A stretch of 64,000 nucleotides of DNA from Dendrophyllia cribrosa (taxonomy: Eukaryota; Cnidaria; Anthozoa; Scleractinia; Dendrophylliidae). Below are positions 22,348-33,700 of the stretch, one piece after another. Under the pieces are notes generated by a model. That model did not search any database. It was not told the origin of the DNA and saw only the letters and a list, made by a program, of their open reading frames with translations. The stretch lies in NCBI GenBank assembly GCA_024195265.1, contig JAJLRJ010000004.1, forward strand, positions 35,641,030-35,705,029, read 5' to 3'. Every line of letters starts with the position of its first letter. Within the stretch, counting starts at the first letter, position 1. Position numbers and translations under genes: made by a program.

Positions 22348-22526
22348 ATAGGCCATTTCCGAGTTATGTTACGCCTCGTTGTCAAAGTGAGGCTAGGTGC
22401 ACAACCTTTCATATGAAAATGAGTTTTCATTCAAATGCAAATGAAAACTCATTTTCATATGAAAGGTTTCGCACCTATAGCCTCGCTTTGATAGAGAGGC
22501 TAAAGGCAACTCGGAAATGGCCTATT
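22348..22526. mobile_element. Palindromic MITE (AGGCCATTTCCGAGTT), copy 1
   Basis: AATAGGCCATTTCCGAGTT ... AACTCGGAAATGGCCTATT with internal arms around TTTCATATGAAAATGAG. Same family as 49831-50007. Confidence 0.85.
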
Positions 22527-22899
22527 TATTTCTTCCTACAGGGATTAACTAGGACTTTGAAACTCAGCTCAGCTCGATTAGCTTTTTAGTTATTCTGAGT
22601 AATATTACCTATTTTTGTTTATAATTCTATATTGTAAAAATGTTCTTTGTAAAGTATAATAAAGTAATAAAGTGTGTGTTCACAAAAAGAATTCCAGTCT
22701 TTTGCAATCCAGGGTGGTATCTGACTTCAGCCGAATGAAATACTATAAGAGGTCTTAGTTTTACTTTGTCCACTTGCATTGGAGATCAAAAGAGCATTCA
22801 TGTTGCAAAAGATTAAAATCGAGTCTTAAACGTCAGCATAGAAAACACATGAAAAATGCACCATAGTGGTATATCGAATCTATTCGTTCCCGACGCATA

Positions 22900-23011
22900 C
22901 CCTGCTTGCAGAGTCTCCTTCGATCTTCCTAGAAAAATCGGGAAGAGGAAGGAGACTACTTCCTCTTCCCGATTTTTCTAGGAAGATCGAAGGAGACTCT
23001 GCAAGCAAGGT
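22900..23011. repeat. Near-perfect inverted repeat, about 50-bp arms
   Basis: CTGCTTGCAGAGTCTCCTTC... and its inverse ...GAAGGAGACTCTGCAAGCA around a short centre; close to the presumed 5' region of spermine synthase. Confidence 0.85.
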
Positions 23012-23151
23012 ACCCGACGCACGATGACCGCCACAAATCGAAATGTTCAAGAAGTCGCCAGCTCGAAGACTAGCTAATTATTCAAAAAACGGAATAATCT
23101 ATGGTTGTATCTTGACATCTTAAATGAATTGAAGAATGTAATTGCACTTAC

Positions 23152-23260
23152 CACTATGTTATTAGTAACTTAGACGTAAATTTCCCAAGAAAATCAAATT
23201 CTTATCCGTGGACGATAGGACAGCGTGCTGAACAGAATAAAACAGCGGGTAATTCGCTGA
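23152..23260 (-). other. Possible 5' UTR exon of spermine synthase
   Basis: On the minus strand a stretch ending ATAGTG is followed by GTAAGTGC, a strong donor, about 2.7 kb upstream of the first coding exon, whose acceptor (ttcttgcag at 20466-20472) precedes the start codon and therefore requires an upstream noncoding exon. The upstream end is arbitrary; no TATA or initiator was recognised. cDNA would decide. Confidence 0.3.
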
Positions 23261-23261
23261 C

Positions 23262-24078
23262 CGGGAAGGCCCTGGCACGAGTCTACGCGGGGTTGACCAC
23301 AAGGAAATTCCGGAATGGTTCCAGGATTCTGAAACAACTACAATGTACAACAACACAGAAGTGTTGTGTTCTTCTTGCTTTTTATCATTTTTCTTTTCCA
23401 CAATGATCAATGATATTTTTATAGATGATGCAGCGGCTTCAGCTCCGGTGGCAAATTCAACACACTAATGACTCACAGATTCCATACGGCTCACAAATCT
23501 CAGATATTTTCAGTGAATGTGTAAACTCTTACGGCAATCCTGTTTATGGGATGTGTTTGGGTGAATGCTCTGGTGAGGAAAGTATGAAGCTGAACTGGAA
23601 TTTCCAGTGGGGTGTTGGGTTTAAACCAAAAAGAACCTTCCGTGGGGGGATACAGATATTTTCTGGAACAACCCAATTTCCGAGGAACTCATGAACAGTC
23701 TGTCTAAAATACAGCCACGCAGTCTGTATCAGTCTGCCAACAACAACAACAATGCCAAGTGATTTTTTTTGCTAAATAAAAATTAGTGCACAGCTCAAAT
23801 AAAATACAACATTTATTCACTTTAAAACCCCTAAAATTTTGGTTGTAGTAACAGCAACATGAATGAAGCAGAATTTTAACAGTGTCGTAATGAAAAATTC
23901 AGGCACGTAACAAAACCATAACAAGTCATCAGTTATAAGGCTGTTATCCAAAAATCATGCTTGTAATGGAAACCACTGATGACAAAATCCACTATTACAC
24001 TACATATTTAATAATAAAAAGTGACAGAGACATGAGTTCAAAATGTTCGGATAAATGTTCGGATTTATGTTCAGTCAG
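23262..24078. other. Intergenic region between BTB-A and spermine synthase
   Basis: Must hold the spermine synthase promoter and the BTB-A 3' flank. No TATA box or CpG cluster is obvious; a frame at 23425-23694 on the plus strand has no recognisable domain and is not called. Confidence 0.4.
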
Positions 24079-26520
24079 TCACCACAAGATATTTTGATCA
24101 ATGTTCATTATTTTCTTAAAATCCTGAATAATTTGAACCAAAGTCTTGTCCAGGTGACTCTTTCCTCCATAGCAGTATTGTCTACCAGCTTCAGTAGTAT
24201 TGCATGTTTGAGCAATCATCGATGCCATCATCTTTCTACAGGCAGAGCACTGAGTCATTCGCTCACAAGTGTCCTCTTTTGAAACTCCAGCCACGTAATG
24301 AATTGGACACCATTGCATATCAGCCCTCTTTTTTTGGTGACAGAGCCACAAGCAGTATTCCACAAGAGCTATTAACTGGGGATAAATTTTCCTAAGAAAT
24401 CTTTCTACACGTTGTGCTCTTTTCGTTAACACAGTTTTCATGGTTTGTTTGTCAAGATCCTCAAAATGGTCACCCCAAAGGATATGTTGTAGTTCCATGT
24501 CTCCGATACACTTGTAGCAGTCTTGTCGTACTTTTTCCAATCGTCCATCTTCTCTTGCAATCACAGAGTGGTTTGCCAGATAAAGTATCTTAACAGCGTT
24601 AGATTCATCTTTTGCTTCTTCTTCAAGACACTTGATGCAGAGGCTTAGTACACCTTTTACTTGATACTCATCAGCCAATTTCAAAATATGTTCAACATTT
24701 TTCACTGAAATAAAATACAGTGAATTAATACATGTAACCCTAAGTAACATTGAATTTTAGTAGGTCTTTAGTTGCCACTTATCCAATCATCTGACCAGCT
24801 GCATTGCCTGCAAGGACAAGAATGCACCTCACTTCTCCGGGACTCGGAATCCCTTACCCTATAGCAGACTATGCTCACCTGCATTTTGCAACCCTACTCT
24901 TGACTATAGACACCAGAAATCCCTACCCTATCCCAGACAAGCTTATGCAAGGTTTATTCACTTCCAAGTTAATTTCAATAAATGATAAACTAACTCTCTG
25001 ATCTCTATACCCTATTCCAGACTAAACTGCTTGGAATAAAAAACCCATATCCTTCACAATGGCACACACCCATATAGCTTACAGCTGTTTCGAGAAAGGT
25101 TGTCCGAAAAAAGCGCAACAGTGCACGCGACAATACCGAAAAATAATATGATATGATCAATGAATTTTAATAAGTCAAATAAATACATGAAACCCGCGAT
25201 GCCTCGTCCGCACAGGGACGATCTTAGATGGCGGGCCATTGGGATAAATGAGTTTTTAGGATATAGCGTGGATTACTACCCACAATACCTTTATGGATTG
25301 TCGCGTGCACTTTTACGCTTTTTTCCGACAACCTTTCTCGAAACAGCTGTATATATGAGAGTACCCCACCCCCCACCTCCTTGGGGAGTTTGCTGCCACC
25401 TATACTTTGTTTAGCTCCAACTAAATTAAGTTGTCGCCACATGTATTAGCTGCAGGTGATGAAGTAGCACTGATTCCTAATCTTGTCCATCTTATATTTT
25501 TGTATAGCAAAGAAAAATCGAGATAATTACTCATTCGCAAAGCGCAATGAGTTAAAAAATGCCCTTTATTTTATTTTAATTTTTTATTTTTGAGTGTCAC
25601 AATTTGGCATGCAAATGTATGCACGCATATTTTAAATTGTGCACTCCCGGTTCATAACTTTGCCATTTACACCTCCTGTTCAGTGACTTTTGGCTACTCT
25701 CACTTCCAGGAAAACAGCATTACTGAAACAGAAGTGTCACGACATCTCCTACGACATCTCCTACGACATCTCCTACATCTCTCTTACATCTCTCCGACAT
25801 CTCCTACAACCCTACTTACATTACTAATGTTCACGTTAGGTATATATAAGACTTAGACGAATCACTGGCTTCATTGTGGTACAGCCTTCATTTACAAAAC
25901 ATTCAATAACAAAAAACGTGGTTTGAAGGAATGATGAGTAACTCTTCTCCATGTCGGACATCTTCTTATCTTGTTTAAAATATATCATAAAACTTTCTTA
26001 CGCATGCACATGAGTAAAGGCTGCTTGGAGCCTCTTGTTTGTTGTAATATCTCATCCTGCAGATTTTTGACCAACCACTAAAATCTAGCCTGCATGCAGA
26101 CATCTCCTTACATTATTTATGCCAGCACTTTTTTGCCAGCATCAAGCTGGATTGTTATCACTTTAGACCAGTTTAGCATCCAGCACCCCCGAAACTCAGT
26201 GTCACAGCATGATTGTCACACCACATGAAACAAAACACCAATAAAATTAATGTAGTATCACTTACTTGTAACACCACATTTTTCTTTCAGGTAAAGTTGT
26301 TTTAGGAAGTCCAAAACCTCATTTGCTTTCTTTCCTGGCAACGGGATTTCTTTGGCTGTTGCCTCTTTAAACTGAGAATTCAGCATGGCTTTGAACACTG
26401 GCGAGTGTATGCTTAGGATTTGTCGATGGACATGAAACTTCTCATCCTCCACCAAGAAAATCAAGTCACTATCTTCCCACGGCCCAGAAAAGGGATTCTT
26501 CTCTTCTTCCTGTTCATCAT
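24079..26520 (-). CDS. BTB/POZ family protein BTB-A, partial (no first exon found)
   Basis: Two exons are clear: 26520-26266 (BTB domain; WEDSDLIFLVEDEKFHVHR start, then SPVFKAMLNSQFKEA and EIPLPGKKANEVLDFL) and 24704-24079 (terminal exon, stop TGA or equivalent at 24079). The phase 1 junction restores MKNVEHILKLADEY. The last exon has a BACK-like helical stretch, then W-C-P-I-H with C-x2-C about 20 residues later. Domain order resembles C. elegans-type BTB (BATH) proteins but no MATH domain was found. The BTB exon starts after an acceptor (acatcag at 26521) in phase 1, so a first exon ending in one extra base must lie upstream; unlike its three paralogues no acidic MxSxF exon was seen between 26.5 and 30.7 kb. 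An extra few residues (REDGR region) lie in the BACK-like part. The BTB family commonly acts as a Cullin-3 substrate adaptor; that role here is inference. Confidence 0.82.
25072..25358. repeat. Inverted repeat in the BTB-A intron
   Basis: AGCTGTTTCGAGAAAGGTTG... near 25080-25135 is inverted at 25304-25352 (CAACCTTTCTCGAAACAGCT). Foldback element. Confidence 0.75.
25738..25812. repeat. Short tandem CGACATCTCCTA array
   Basis: Several 12-bp units ACGACATCTCCT followed by degenerate ATCTCTC units. Confidence 0.8.
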
Positions 26521-26620
26521 CTGATGTAAATAAAAAGAGGAATTTAAAATTGGGTGTGCAGTAAACTTAAATAGACTTCTCTATTTTCTCTTTTTGCCCT
26601 CTGAAGGGGAATTGTCAGAA

Positions 26621-27024
26621 TACCGTATTTATCCGATTAAGCGCACTTTTGGACCTTGAGAGTGGGCGTTTATTCGGGGTGGGTGCTTAATCGAGGCTGG
26701 ACACTTATTAAAATTTCACCATTTTCAGCAAGTAGTAAGTTTATTTTGCAACAAAACAATAAATAATAACAAAACGTGAAGATGTACCAAAGCAGAATTT
26801 TAACTGTTCATTGAAAGTTTCTTTAAAATACTAAGAAAACTTGGTCTTGAAGGAACTCTGTAGTAATGCCTCCTCAATGTCTTGTGCACTTCAGTTGTTG
26901 TTGTTGTTGTTGTTTTTTTTTTTTGGGGGGGGTGCTTATTCGAGGCTGGGCGCTTATTAACTTTTCTTACCTACAGGGTGGGTGCTTATTCGAGGTTGGG
27001 CGCTTAATCAAATAAATATGGTAC
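26621..27024. mobile_element. TACCGTATTTATC TIR element
   Basis: TACCGTATTTATCCGATTAA left, CTTAATCAAATAAATATGGTA right; interior repeats GGGTGCTTATTCGAGGCTGG. Contains (TTG)n, poly-T and G runs at 26892-26932. Same broad family as 13.0, 31.8 and 34.1 kb. It lies directly upstream of the BTB-A BTB exon, where the missing first exon would be expected. Confidence 0.7.
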
Positions 27025-27891
27025 CTCTGCCAATATATTACCAAGGTGGATTTCATGACGGTCAGCCCTTAATCCTCGGTAGGAAAAAAGATGGCGACTG
27101 GTACATTTACCCATAATTCTTAGTGCACAAAAACCTTAACAACGCTCATAAAAATGTAAAGAAAAGTTATAAAATCTTCAAACCTAGTCTACACATTGTC
27201 CTTAGTACTGGAACAAATATTGTAAAAATTTGGTTTTTCCTACGGTGGATTGACACATCCCACATGGTGGAAAAGAGATTGCGTGACGAGCCCCATCTCG
27301 ACGGACTAAATGTTTTTAACTTGTATCTGGGGTCATTTTTCTGATTCACATCCGGTGGTAAACTCATTAAACAAGTTACAGTAAATATTATAAAAAAATA
27401 CGTGAAAAATTTGATGCATGAATGAAGGATAAGTAAAAAGCAACTTAAGCCAAGCTCAGGAAGCTTTTATCACCTTCGACGACTTCGACGGCCGCGCGCA
27501 ATCGTTTCCTGAGTATCCTGAAAGACATTGATCCGCGGAGTATTACACTTTCCTACCGTTACAGGGGTCACAGCTGACGTTGTTAGACTTGTAGTGACAC
27601 CTACTTTGTGGTAGTATTGAAAATATGACAAGTAGGGAATCTACATCAAAATATGCTGGAAATGTCCCGTGATTCGATCGTCACGTGAGAACTTAATGGC
27701 ACCAGACTCCATCAAAGCACGAGTGGGGAAGGTTACTAGCCAGCCGAAATATCCTAATACTGGTCAGCTTCCATTTTATATTTTATATGTAAATCTGTTG
27801 TTCATGTCCTGAGGCTAGTTAGAACTTAGAACTTAGAATGTGTACTCCCAACTAGTGAGAACTAATACTGGGAGGGTGCTTGTAAATAGGA

Positions 27892-28030
27892 CAATCACAT
27901 GACTTTTGGAGGTCATATAGTTTATTTGTGGCCCGAGTAGCATCATTTGCGCCCGAGCGGAGCGAGGGTGCAAATGATGCTACGAGGGACACAAATAAAC
28001 TATATGCCCGACAAAAGTCATGTGATTATC
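27892..28030. repeat. Inverted repeat (CATGACTTTTG arms)
   Basis: AATCACATGACTTTTG...GTAGCATCATTTGC and its inverse GCAAATGATGCTAC...CAAAAGTCATGTGATT. Confidence 0.75.
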
Positions 28031-28321
28031 ATTATTATCAATACACAAGGCCAAATCGTACAAATTCATTTAATAAGAAAACAATGTTTAACAGAAACAG
28101 GGCCGTAAATGCGTTTGCAGCCCGTCAAATTCAATATCGCCCGCCACTCGCGTGTTTTCTCGAAGGCAGTTTCTTATTTGGCCGCGTATATTGATAATTA
28201 ATGCTGGATAAATAGTGCAGGTGGTAAATAGCTAGTTAGACAGGATACATGTGGCAAGGAACAGAAAACAATGAAGACATATGGTTGACAACCACTGCTC
28301 AGCTCCTTCACAAGTTGAAAG

Positions 28322-28570
28322 GTGACGATGATGATGACAACGATAAAGATGGTGGTGGTGATGATCCAACCTCGTTCCCAGGGCCTCTCTCTTCAGCTAT
28401 GTCATGACGTAGCTGAAGAGAGAGAGGCCCTGGGAACGAGGTTGGTGATGATCATGATGAGGATGATGATGATCATCATCGATGGCGGTCATGGTTACCC
28501 CACACAGCCCCTAATACTCACCCGGAAGTTGACGGTTGATGATGATGACGATGACATCATGAATGATTAG
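28322..28570. repeat. GATGATG-rich repeat with hairpin insertion
   Basis: Degenerate GATGAT microsatellite interrupted at 28367-28445 by a palindrome CAACCTCGTTCCCAGGGCCT ... AGGCCCTGGGAACGAGGTTG, and followed by GGTTACCCCACACAGCCCCT, a motif that recurs at 29.4 and 53.7 kb next to SINEs. Confidence 0.75.
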
Positions 28571-28649
28571 ATTCTAATTCTAATTGTGTGATCTGCAAAA
28601 GGCATAACCCATCACAGCAGATGTGTAAATGTGCATGTATTAGTGTCAA

Positions 28650-28822
28650 AATGTGAGACTAGGTGCGAGTGCTAAATAAATAATAATAATAATGAAAAAA
28701 GTTCCCGGGACAGCGTTTTAAAACATGGCACATGACAGCCATTTTGAAAGCTTCCACTGACTGCTCTTCAATGACTCTATTTGGTAAAGAGTTCCATTCT
28801 TTGATTGTACGTGCAATAAAAC
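28650..28822 (-). mobile_element. LINE 3' fragment, antisense
   Basis: Minus strand encodes KEWNSLPNRVIEEQSVEAFK and ends before ATAATAATAATTT tail, the usual C-terminus of CR1/jockey-like ORF2. Confidence 0.6.
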
Positions 28823-29145
28823 TGTGTTGGTATTTGTTTGTTTTGGCACTAACTTGAACGAGTTTCTTAGGATGGAATTGCCTAGTGCCTTGGGAATCGT
28901 CGCCTTTTATGATGATACCATAAAGAAGCGGGTCTCAAGTTATTCAACCCGGGCACGCGACTCATTGTTAGTCCCGCGTTTCAGCTATCGCTATATGAAA
29001 GATTCTGTAGCGCACAGAGGCTCGATCCTCTGGAATACTGTGGTAAACAAACATATAGCAACCTGGCAAATGGGACTCGATACAGCGACCTCAGGTGGAA
29101 GCTTACATCTTTAAACATTTTTAATAATTTTAACTTCAAGACGAC
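28823..29145 (+). mobile_element. LINE 3' fragment, sense
   Basis: Encodes SYSTRARDSLLVPRFSYRY and VAHRGSILWNTV, the conserved end of non-LTR reverse transcriptase ORF2 (compare YSGAILWNSLP at 45.1 kb). Heavily truncated. Together with the antisense fragment just before it, two LINE ends meet head to head. Confidence 0.65.
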
Positions 29146-29296
29146 ATCTCCATCTACTTGCAGTTTTAGATTTGAAGAATTTGTATATAAATGTTCTAAA
29201 TGTTTATAGATATTAGCTTTTTAGGTACAAACGATCCCACAAGCTTTCTTTTTTTTAGCTTTAATAACGTTTTAATAATTATCGTTTTAAAATAAA

Positions 29297-29312
29297 GGCT
29301 ATCTATCTATCC

Positions 29313-29360
<48 letters not shown>

Positions 29361-29382
29361 GTCTGTCTGTCTGTCTATCTAT
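29297..29382. repeat. (CTAT)n microsatellite with CTGT variants
   Basis: About 20 tetranucleotide units, including three CTGT in a row; probably the tail of the LINE fragment. Confidence 0.95.
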
Positions 29383-29383
29383 G

Positions 29384-29660
29384 ATGATGATGATGGTGAT
29401 GGTGGTGATGGTGATGGTGGTGATGGTGATGGTTACCCCACACAGCCCCTAAATAGGTAGAAGAAGGACGGCTAGGCCAAGTGGCTAGGGTGTTGGATTT
29501 GTAATTCGGTGGTCCCGGGGTTCAACTTATTCTCCCTTACACTAGCCGGATTTGTTTTCAGTGGTCCTGAATGCAATTCCTCCACTCTTAGTTGGGATTT
29601 TTATTTGAGATTATTGTTTGATATACACGAGCCCATAAACCTTGAATACAAAGCGTGTAT
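29384..29660 (+). mobile_element. tRNA-derived SINE, copy 1
   Basis: GATGGTGATG repeats and GGTTACCCCACACAGCCCCT lead into GGCCAAGTGGCTAGGGTGTT (box A-like) and GGGGTTCAACTT (box B-like), then GCCGGATTTGTTTTCAGTGG and GTTGGGATTTTTATTT. The same order recurs at 53655-53985. Confidence 0.75.
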
Positions 29661-29899
29661 AAATAAAATTGCTTAATTACTTTTACCGTTAAGAAGATGA
29701 CACTGTCCAGTCTGACATCTATTTAACTACGACTTGGCAACTACAGGTACTTCAAATTCCTATTTGTGAGTGCAAAGGAATTAATATATGAAAGAATGGA
29801 AAAAGTACCACTACTGTTGAGTACTGAGTGTATTTTAGACGCTGCAAGAGCTGATGAGAAATATTTCGGGATGAACATTTTCAGAATAGCCTATATAAT

Positions 29900-30490
29900 C
29901 CACCCAATATTTTTATCTTTACATGCGATAATAGCTCAAAATGGGTCACTCGACGCGACTGATCACCACAGCTCAAAGTAGTGGCATATATATTTATCAT
30001 ATAGTGTGAAATTTTGAAAGAACCCATAAAAGGTAACAGAATCTCGTTGTAAGGGCGTAGCCCCTCTGTTAATGTTACCGTTAAGGGAACCAAAAGAAAA
30101 CACATCTAATACGTTTTTCACAGCTTTTATTGGCTATAAAGTCGGTTTCATCGTTTAAGTTCTACTTACACTGCAATTTTAAAAGCAATTAAATAGATCT
30201 CTATGATTTTTACCCAAAGAGTAGCCTGATAGCTACAACTCAGCATCGTTCCCAGTCATCCTCGGTATGTAACGGAATGTGACGCCCACCCATCGAGTTG
30301 ATTGGGAAGATTCGCGCTTGGCCCCAAGCCTCTATGAGCTCTTTTTGCTGGGTAAGCGCGTTGATAAAGCCTGGGAACGAGGCTGCCTACAACTGGGTAC
30401 AATTTGAAACTTAACGACCTGCAAGGTAATAAACCCCATTTTAACCTCGAAAAGGTACGACGAGCATTCCCGTCACTTTTATTTGAAAGT
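29900..30490. mobile_element. Broken copy of the AAAGGTACGACGAGCA family, with a CGTTCCCAG MITE
   Basis: Pieces around 29930-30080 and 30462-30500 match parts of the 55.4-kb element (GAATCTCGTT, GGGCGTAGC, AAGGTACGACGAGCA). Between them 30244-30385 is bounded by CAGCATCGTTCCCAG / CTGGGAACGAGGCTG. Confidence 0.5.
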
Positions 30491-30727
30491 CTCCTCCCTG
30501 TCTACTCCTTTTTTTTGCATGTGTGTGTCTCGTTTGTTTGTTCGTGTGCTCGACCTGAACATGTAAAATATATTTCAGTTCTAATTAACTGGCTGCCTGG
30601 AATTTTTAAATTAAAAGTTATATCGGGTAGCCAGTACCCCTGATATATATTTTTATTCAAAATTGTAAATACTTATTGTAGGCTCTGTGGTAGATTAACG
30701 TTACTTTGTTGTTGTTGGGTGTTTGGC

Positions 30728-33700
30728 TTATTCAACCAACTTCCTGAAGTCATCGATAACAGACGGCAAGCTTTCATCAAAATGATGTTGTCCTTCATAC
30801 CTGTACTTTCTTCCAGAAACTGTGAAAATACCTGTTTTGGTTGTGCTAACTATTTGAATAAACATTTGACGGCAATGCGCACACCCACTGAACGCTGGAA
30901 CAGTAGTATAGTTTTGGTATAGGCGCCCATTGCTGACATGTGTTGGACACCATGACACCAACTTGCCTGCCTCAGCCTGGTGTACCAGCAATAACAAATA
31001 CCCCACTAACCCCATGAATTGAGGGTACAGTGTATCAAGAAATGTTTCAAGCCGCTCAATTCGTTGCTCCAGGAAATGTCGCAAGTTTTCTCGGTCAAGA
31101 TCCTCCAAATGAATAGTTTCCGACAGCATCTTCAGTTTCATATCCTTGAGGAGGTTGTTACAGTCCTGGAGGACATCATCTAGGTCGTACAAGTTTGCTA
31201 TTTTCAATAATTTCATCACATTTGCTCTCGTTATGGGTTGATTCTTGACGAACTTGATGCAAGGATCAAAGACAAGTTTTACCTGGTATTCGTCACTTAA
31301 CTGAAGGAGGAACACCACATTTTCCACTAAAATTGAACAGAAAAGAAAAAGAAATCAGGGTATTTGATTTTTAACTTGCAACTGTAATACTGATAAAGTC
31401 TGTTCTTCATCACAAGAAAGATCACACGAAAGCTTAACCCTTTAACCAAATATTAAAGTGCCAAATATCAAAATTCAAGAAAAAACCCAAATTTCATTTC
31501 AGTGTACAAAAAAAATGAAAAACAAATGGTACCATGCAAAAGTACTTCTGAAGAGGTTTCATTTGAATGGTCACACCATAGGATTTCGTCCACAGACTCA
31601 AAAGTTAGAACAAATGGTACCATGCAAAAGTAATGCTGAAGAGGTTTCACTTGAATGGTCACACCATAGGATTTCGTCGGCAGACTCAAAAGTTAGAACT
31701 ACACTACATGTCTCTATAATTTACTCTGGGAGTGATAACTGAAAGGGTTAAAAGCTCATCATGCAGCGAGGTTTAATGCTATACCGTAAAACCACCCCGC
31801 TTATAATTGTCCCTGGTTATTGGCCCATCAGTTTGGTAACAAAAATGCTTAAATTTTTCCGGCTATACCCCCTCCTATATATAAGCACACCAAAGCCTTA
31901 ACGGCAATTCTTTACAATACGTTTAACCAAATTAATACAACAGCAGTTCTTATCACAATATTTTTTGCTTGACAGCCAAAAAACCTTACGCAGTTGTGTA
32001 AGCCCAGGGCTTTTAAGCCTGGTTAACATTAGCGACATAAAGCCTGGTTTACATTAGTCACATTAGCGACATAAGAACATGAACATAACGACATAAGAAA
32101 AGATCAGTTTTTTGCTTATGTCGTTGTGTTTATGTTAATATCATGTCGTTATGCTGTTCACATTCACTGGTGACATAAAGCATTGACGATTTTGCATTTG
32201 CGTGACCTCGCCGTTATGGGTGGTAATGTCGCTAGCTGTGAAATAGGCTTTATAAGCGGCATTTTACGGTATACTTTAGTCAATATGCTTAAAAATCTCA
32301 GGGCCGTAGCTAGCACAGACAAGATTAGGTGCTTGTCTCAAGCAAATTTCATACTTTCCCCATCTTATTTGGAAAATGATCCTTTAAGGCCTTTTGTTTT
32401 AGTGACAAGTTTAAAACTGAGGCCGGTGACAAATTGCAAGAAGGGCCCGAAAAAAAGTTTTTTACTGTATTTTTTTAAAACGGAAATTCCAAAACCTGGG
32501 CTCATAAAATGTCCTCTCAAGGGAAACGCTCTCCAAGAACGATCTTTGAAGGCCCGTTTACACATGCGTTTTTTGTCGCGTTCTCCAATGCAACTTTTGT
32601 CGCAAGTGTAAACTAGCGGCGATTTCCTGTGCGATTTGGGTGCGACATTTGCTTTGATTTGCTGTGATTTCCCAAAATTCGCCGCCAAGTTGCATCAGGT
32701 TTCGAACATGTTCGAAACCTCTGCGACATCGCGCGACAAATCGCTCCCAAATCGCTCCCAAATCGCACTGAAATCGCCGCTAGTTTACACATACGATTTG
32801 AAGATGCAACTTGCGTGCGACAAAAATTGCACCGAAAAGTGCAAAAAAATTGCCTGTGTAAACGGGCCTTTAGTGATTCGATTTTCACCCTTCGCCAAAA
32901 TGATTATTCTATAGCCGTCACTCTCTCCCTTTCGGACCTCTTCTAATAGACCCTAATAAACGGAATAACGGTTTATGACCTATCTAACCCGGCTAGATGG
33001 GATAAAGTAAAAAAAAACCTACTTGTAATTTCTACTTGTTCTTCGATATATGGGAAGTAAATACGCTTCAGAAAGTGCAAAATTTCATTCGCTTTCTTCT
33101 CAGGTAGCGGAATCTCGCTGGAAGTGGCTTCTTTGAACTGTGATTTGAACATGGCTTTGAACACTGGCGAGTTCATACTCAGTATCAGGCGATGAACATG
33201 AAACTTCTCATCCTCCACCACAAGAATCAAGTCACTATCTTCCCACGGCTCAGAGAACCTATGCTTGGCTTTTTCTTCTTGGTCGCTTCCTGGAAACAGA
33301 AAATAAACGGTTGGCTGGGACAAACTTGGTACATCGTTTATACTCTCACATGCAAAGAAAAATTACCGGAATGACTGAAACAGTGCCATTTGTTCACATT
33401 GCTAGTTTAAGGATTTTGTTGGAAAAAGGATTCAGTTAGAATGAACCGTTCCACTTAATTTCATTTCCACCCATGAGAATAACCGACATTTACGTACAAT
33501 TGGAAAGCGCACAAAACAACATACGTAAGATGTGATATACGAAGGGTTGATATGTATTAATTGCAGTTTCATCAGTTGAATATCAACCCTCGGACGTATA
33601 CACGCAAAATTTACATCCCCACCGTGGTACAAGAGGGCGGGGTCAGTGTAAACCCCTTCTCTCCCTGCTTCCCTTGGGTTTTGCGGTGTTGCAGATTTTA

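Noticed and set aside
28322..28570. Plus-strand frame MTMMMTTIKMVVV...
   Set aside because: Translation of a GATGATG microsatellite and a hairpin.
32183..32914. Several overlapping frames on both strands up to 142 codons
   Set aside because: They cross the ends of two TIR elements and their GCGACAAA repeats; no family match.
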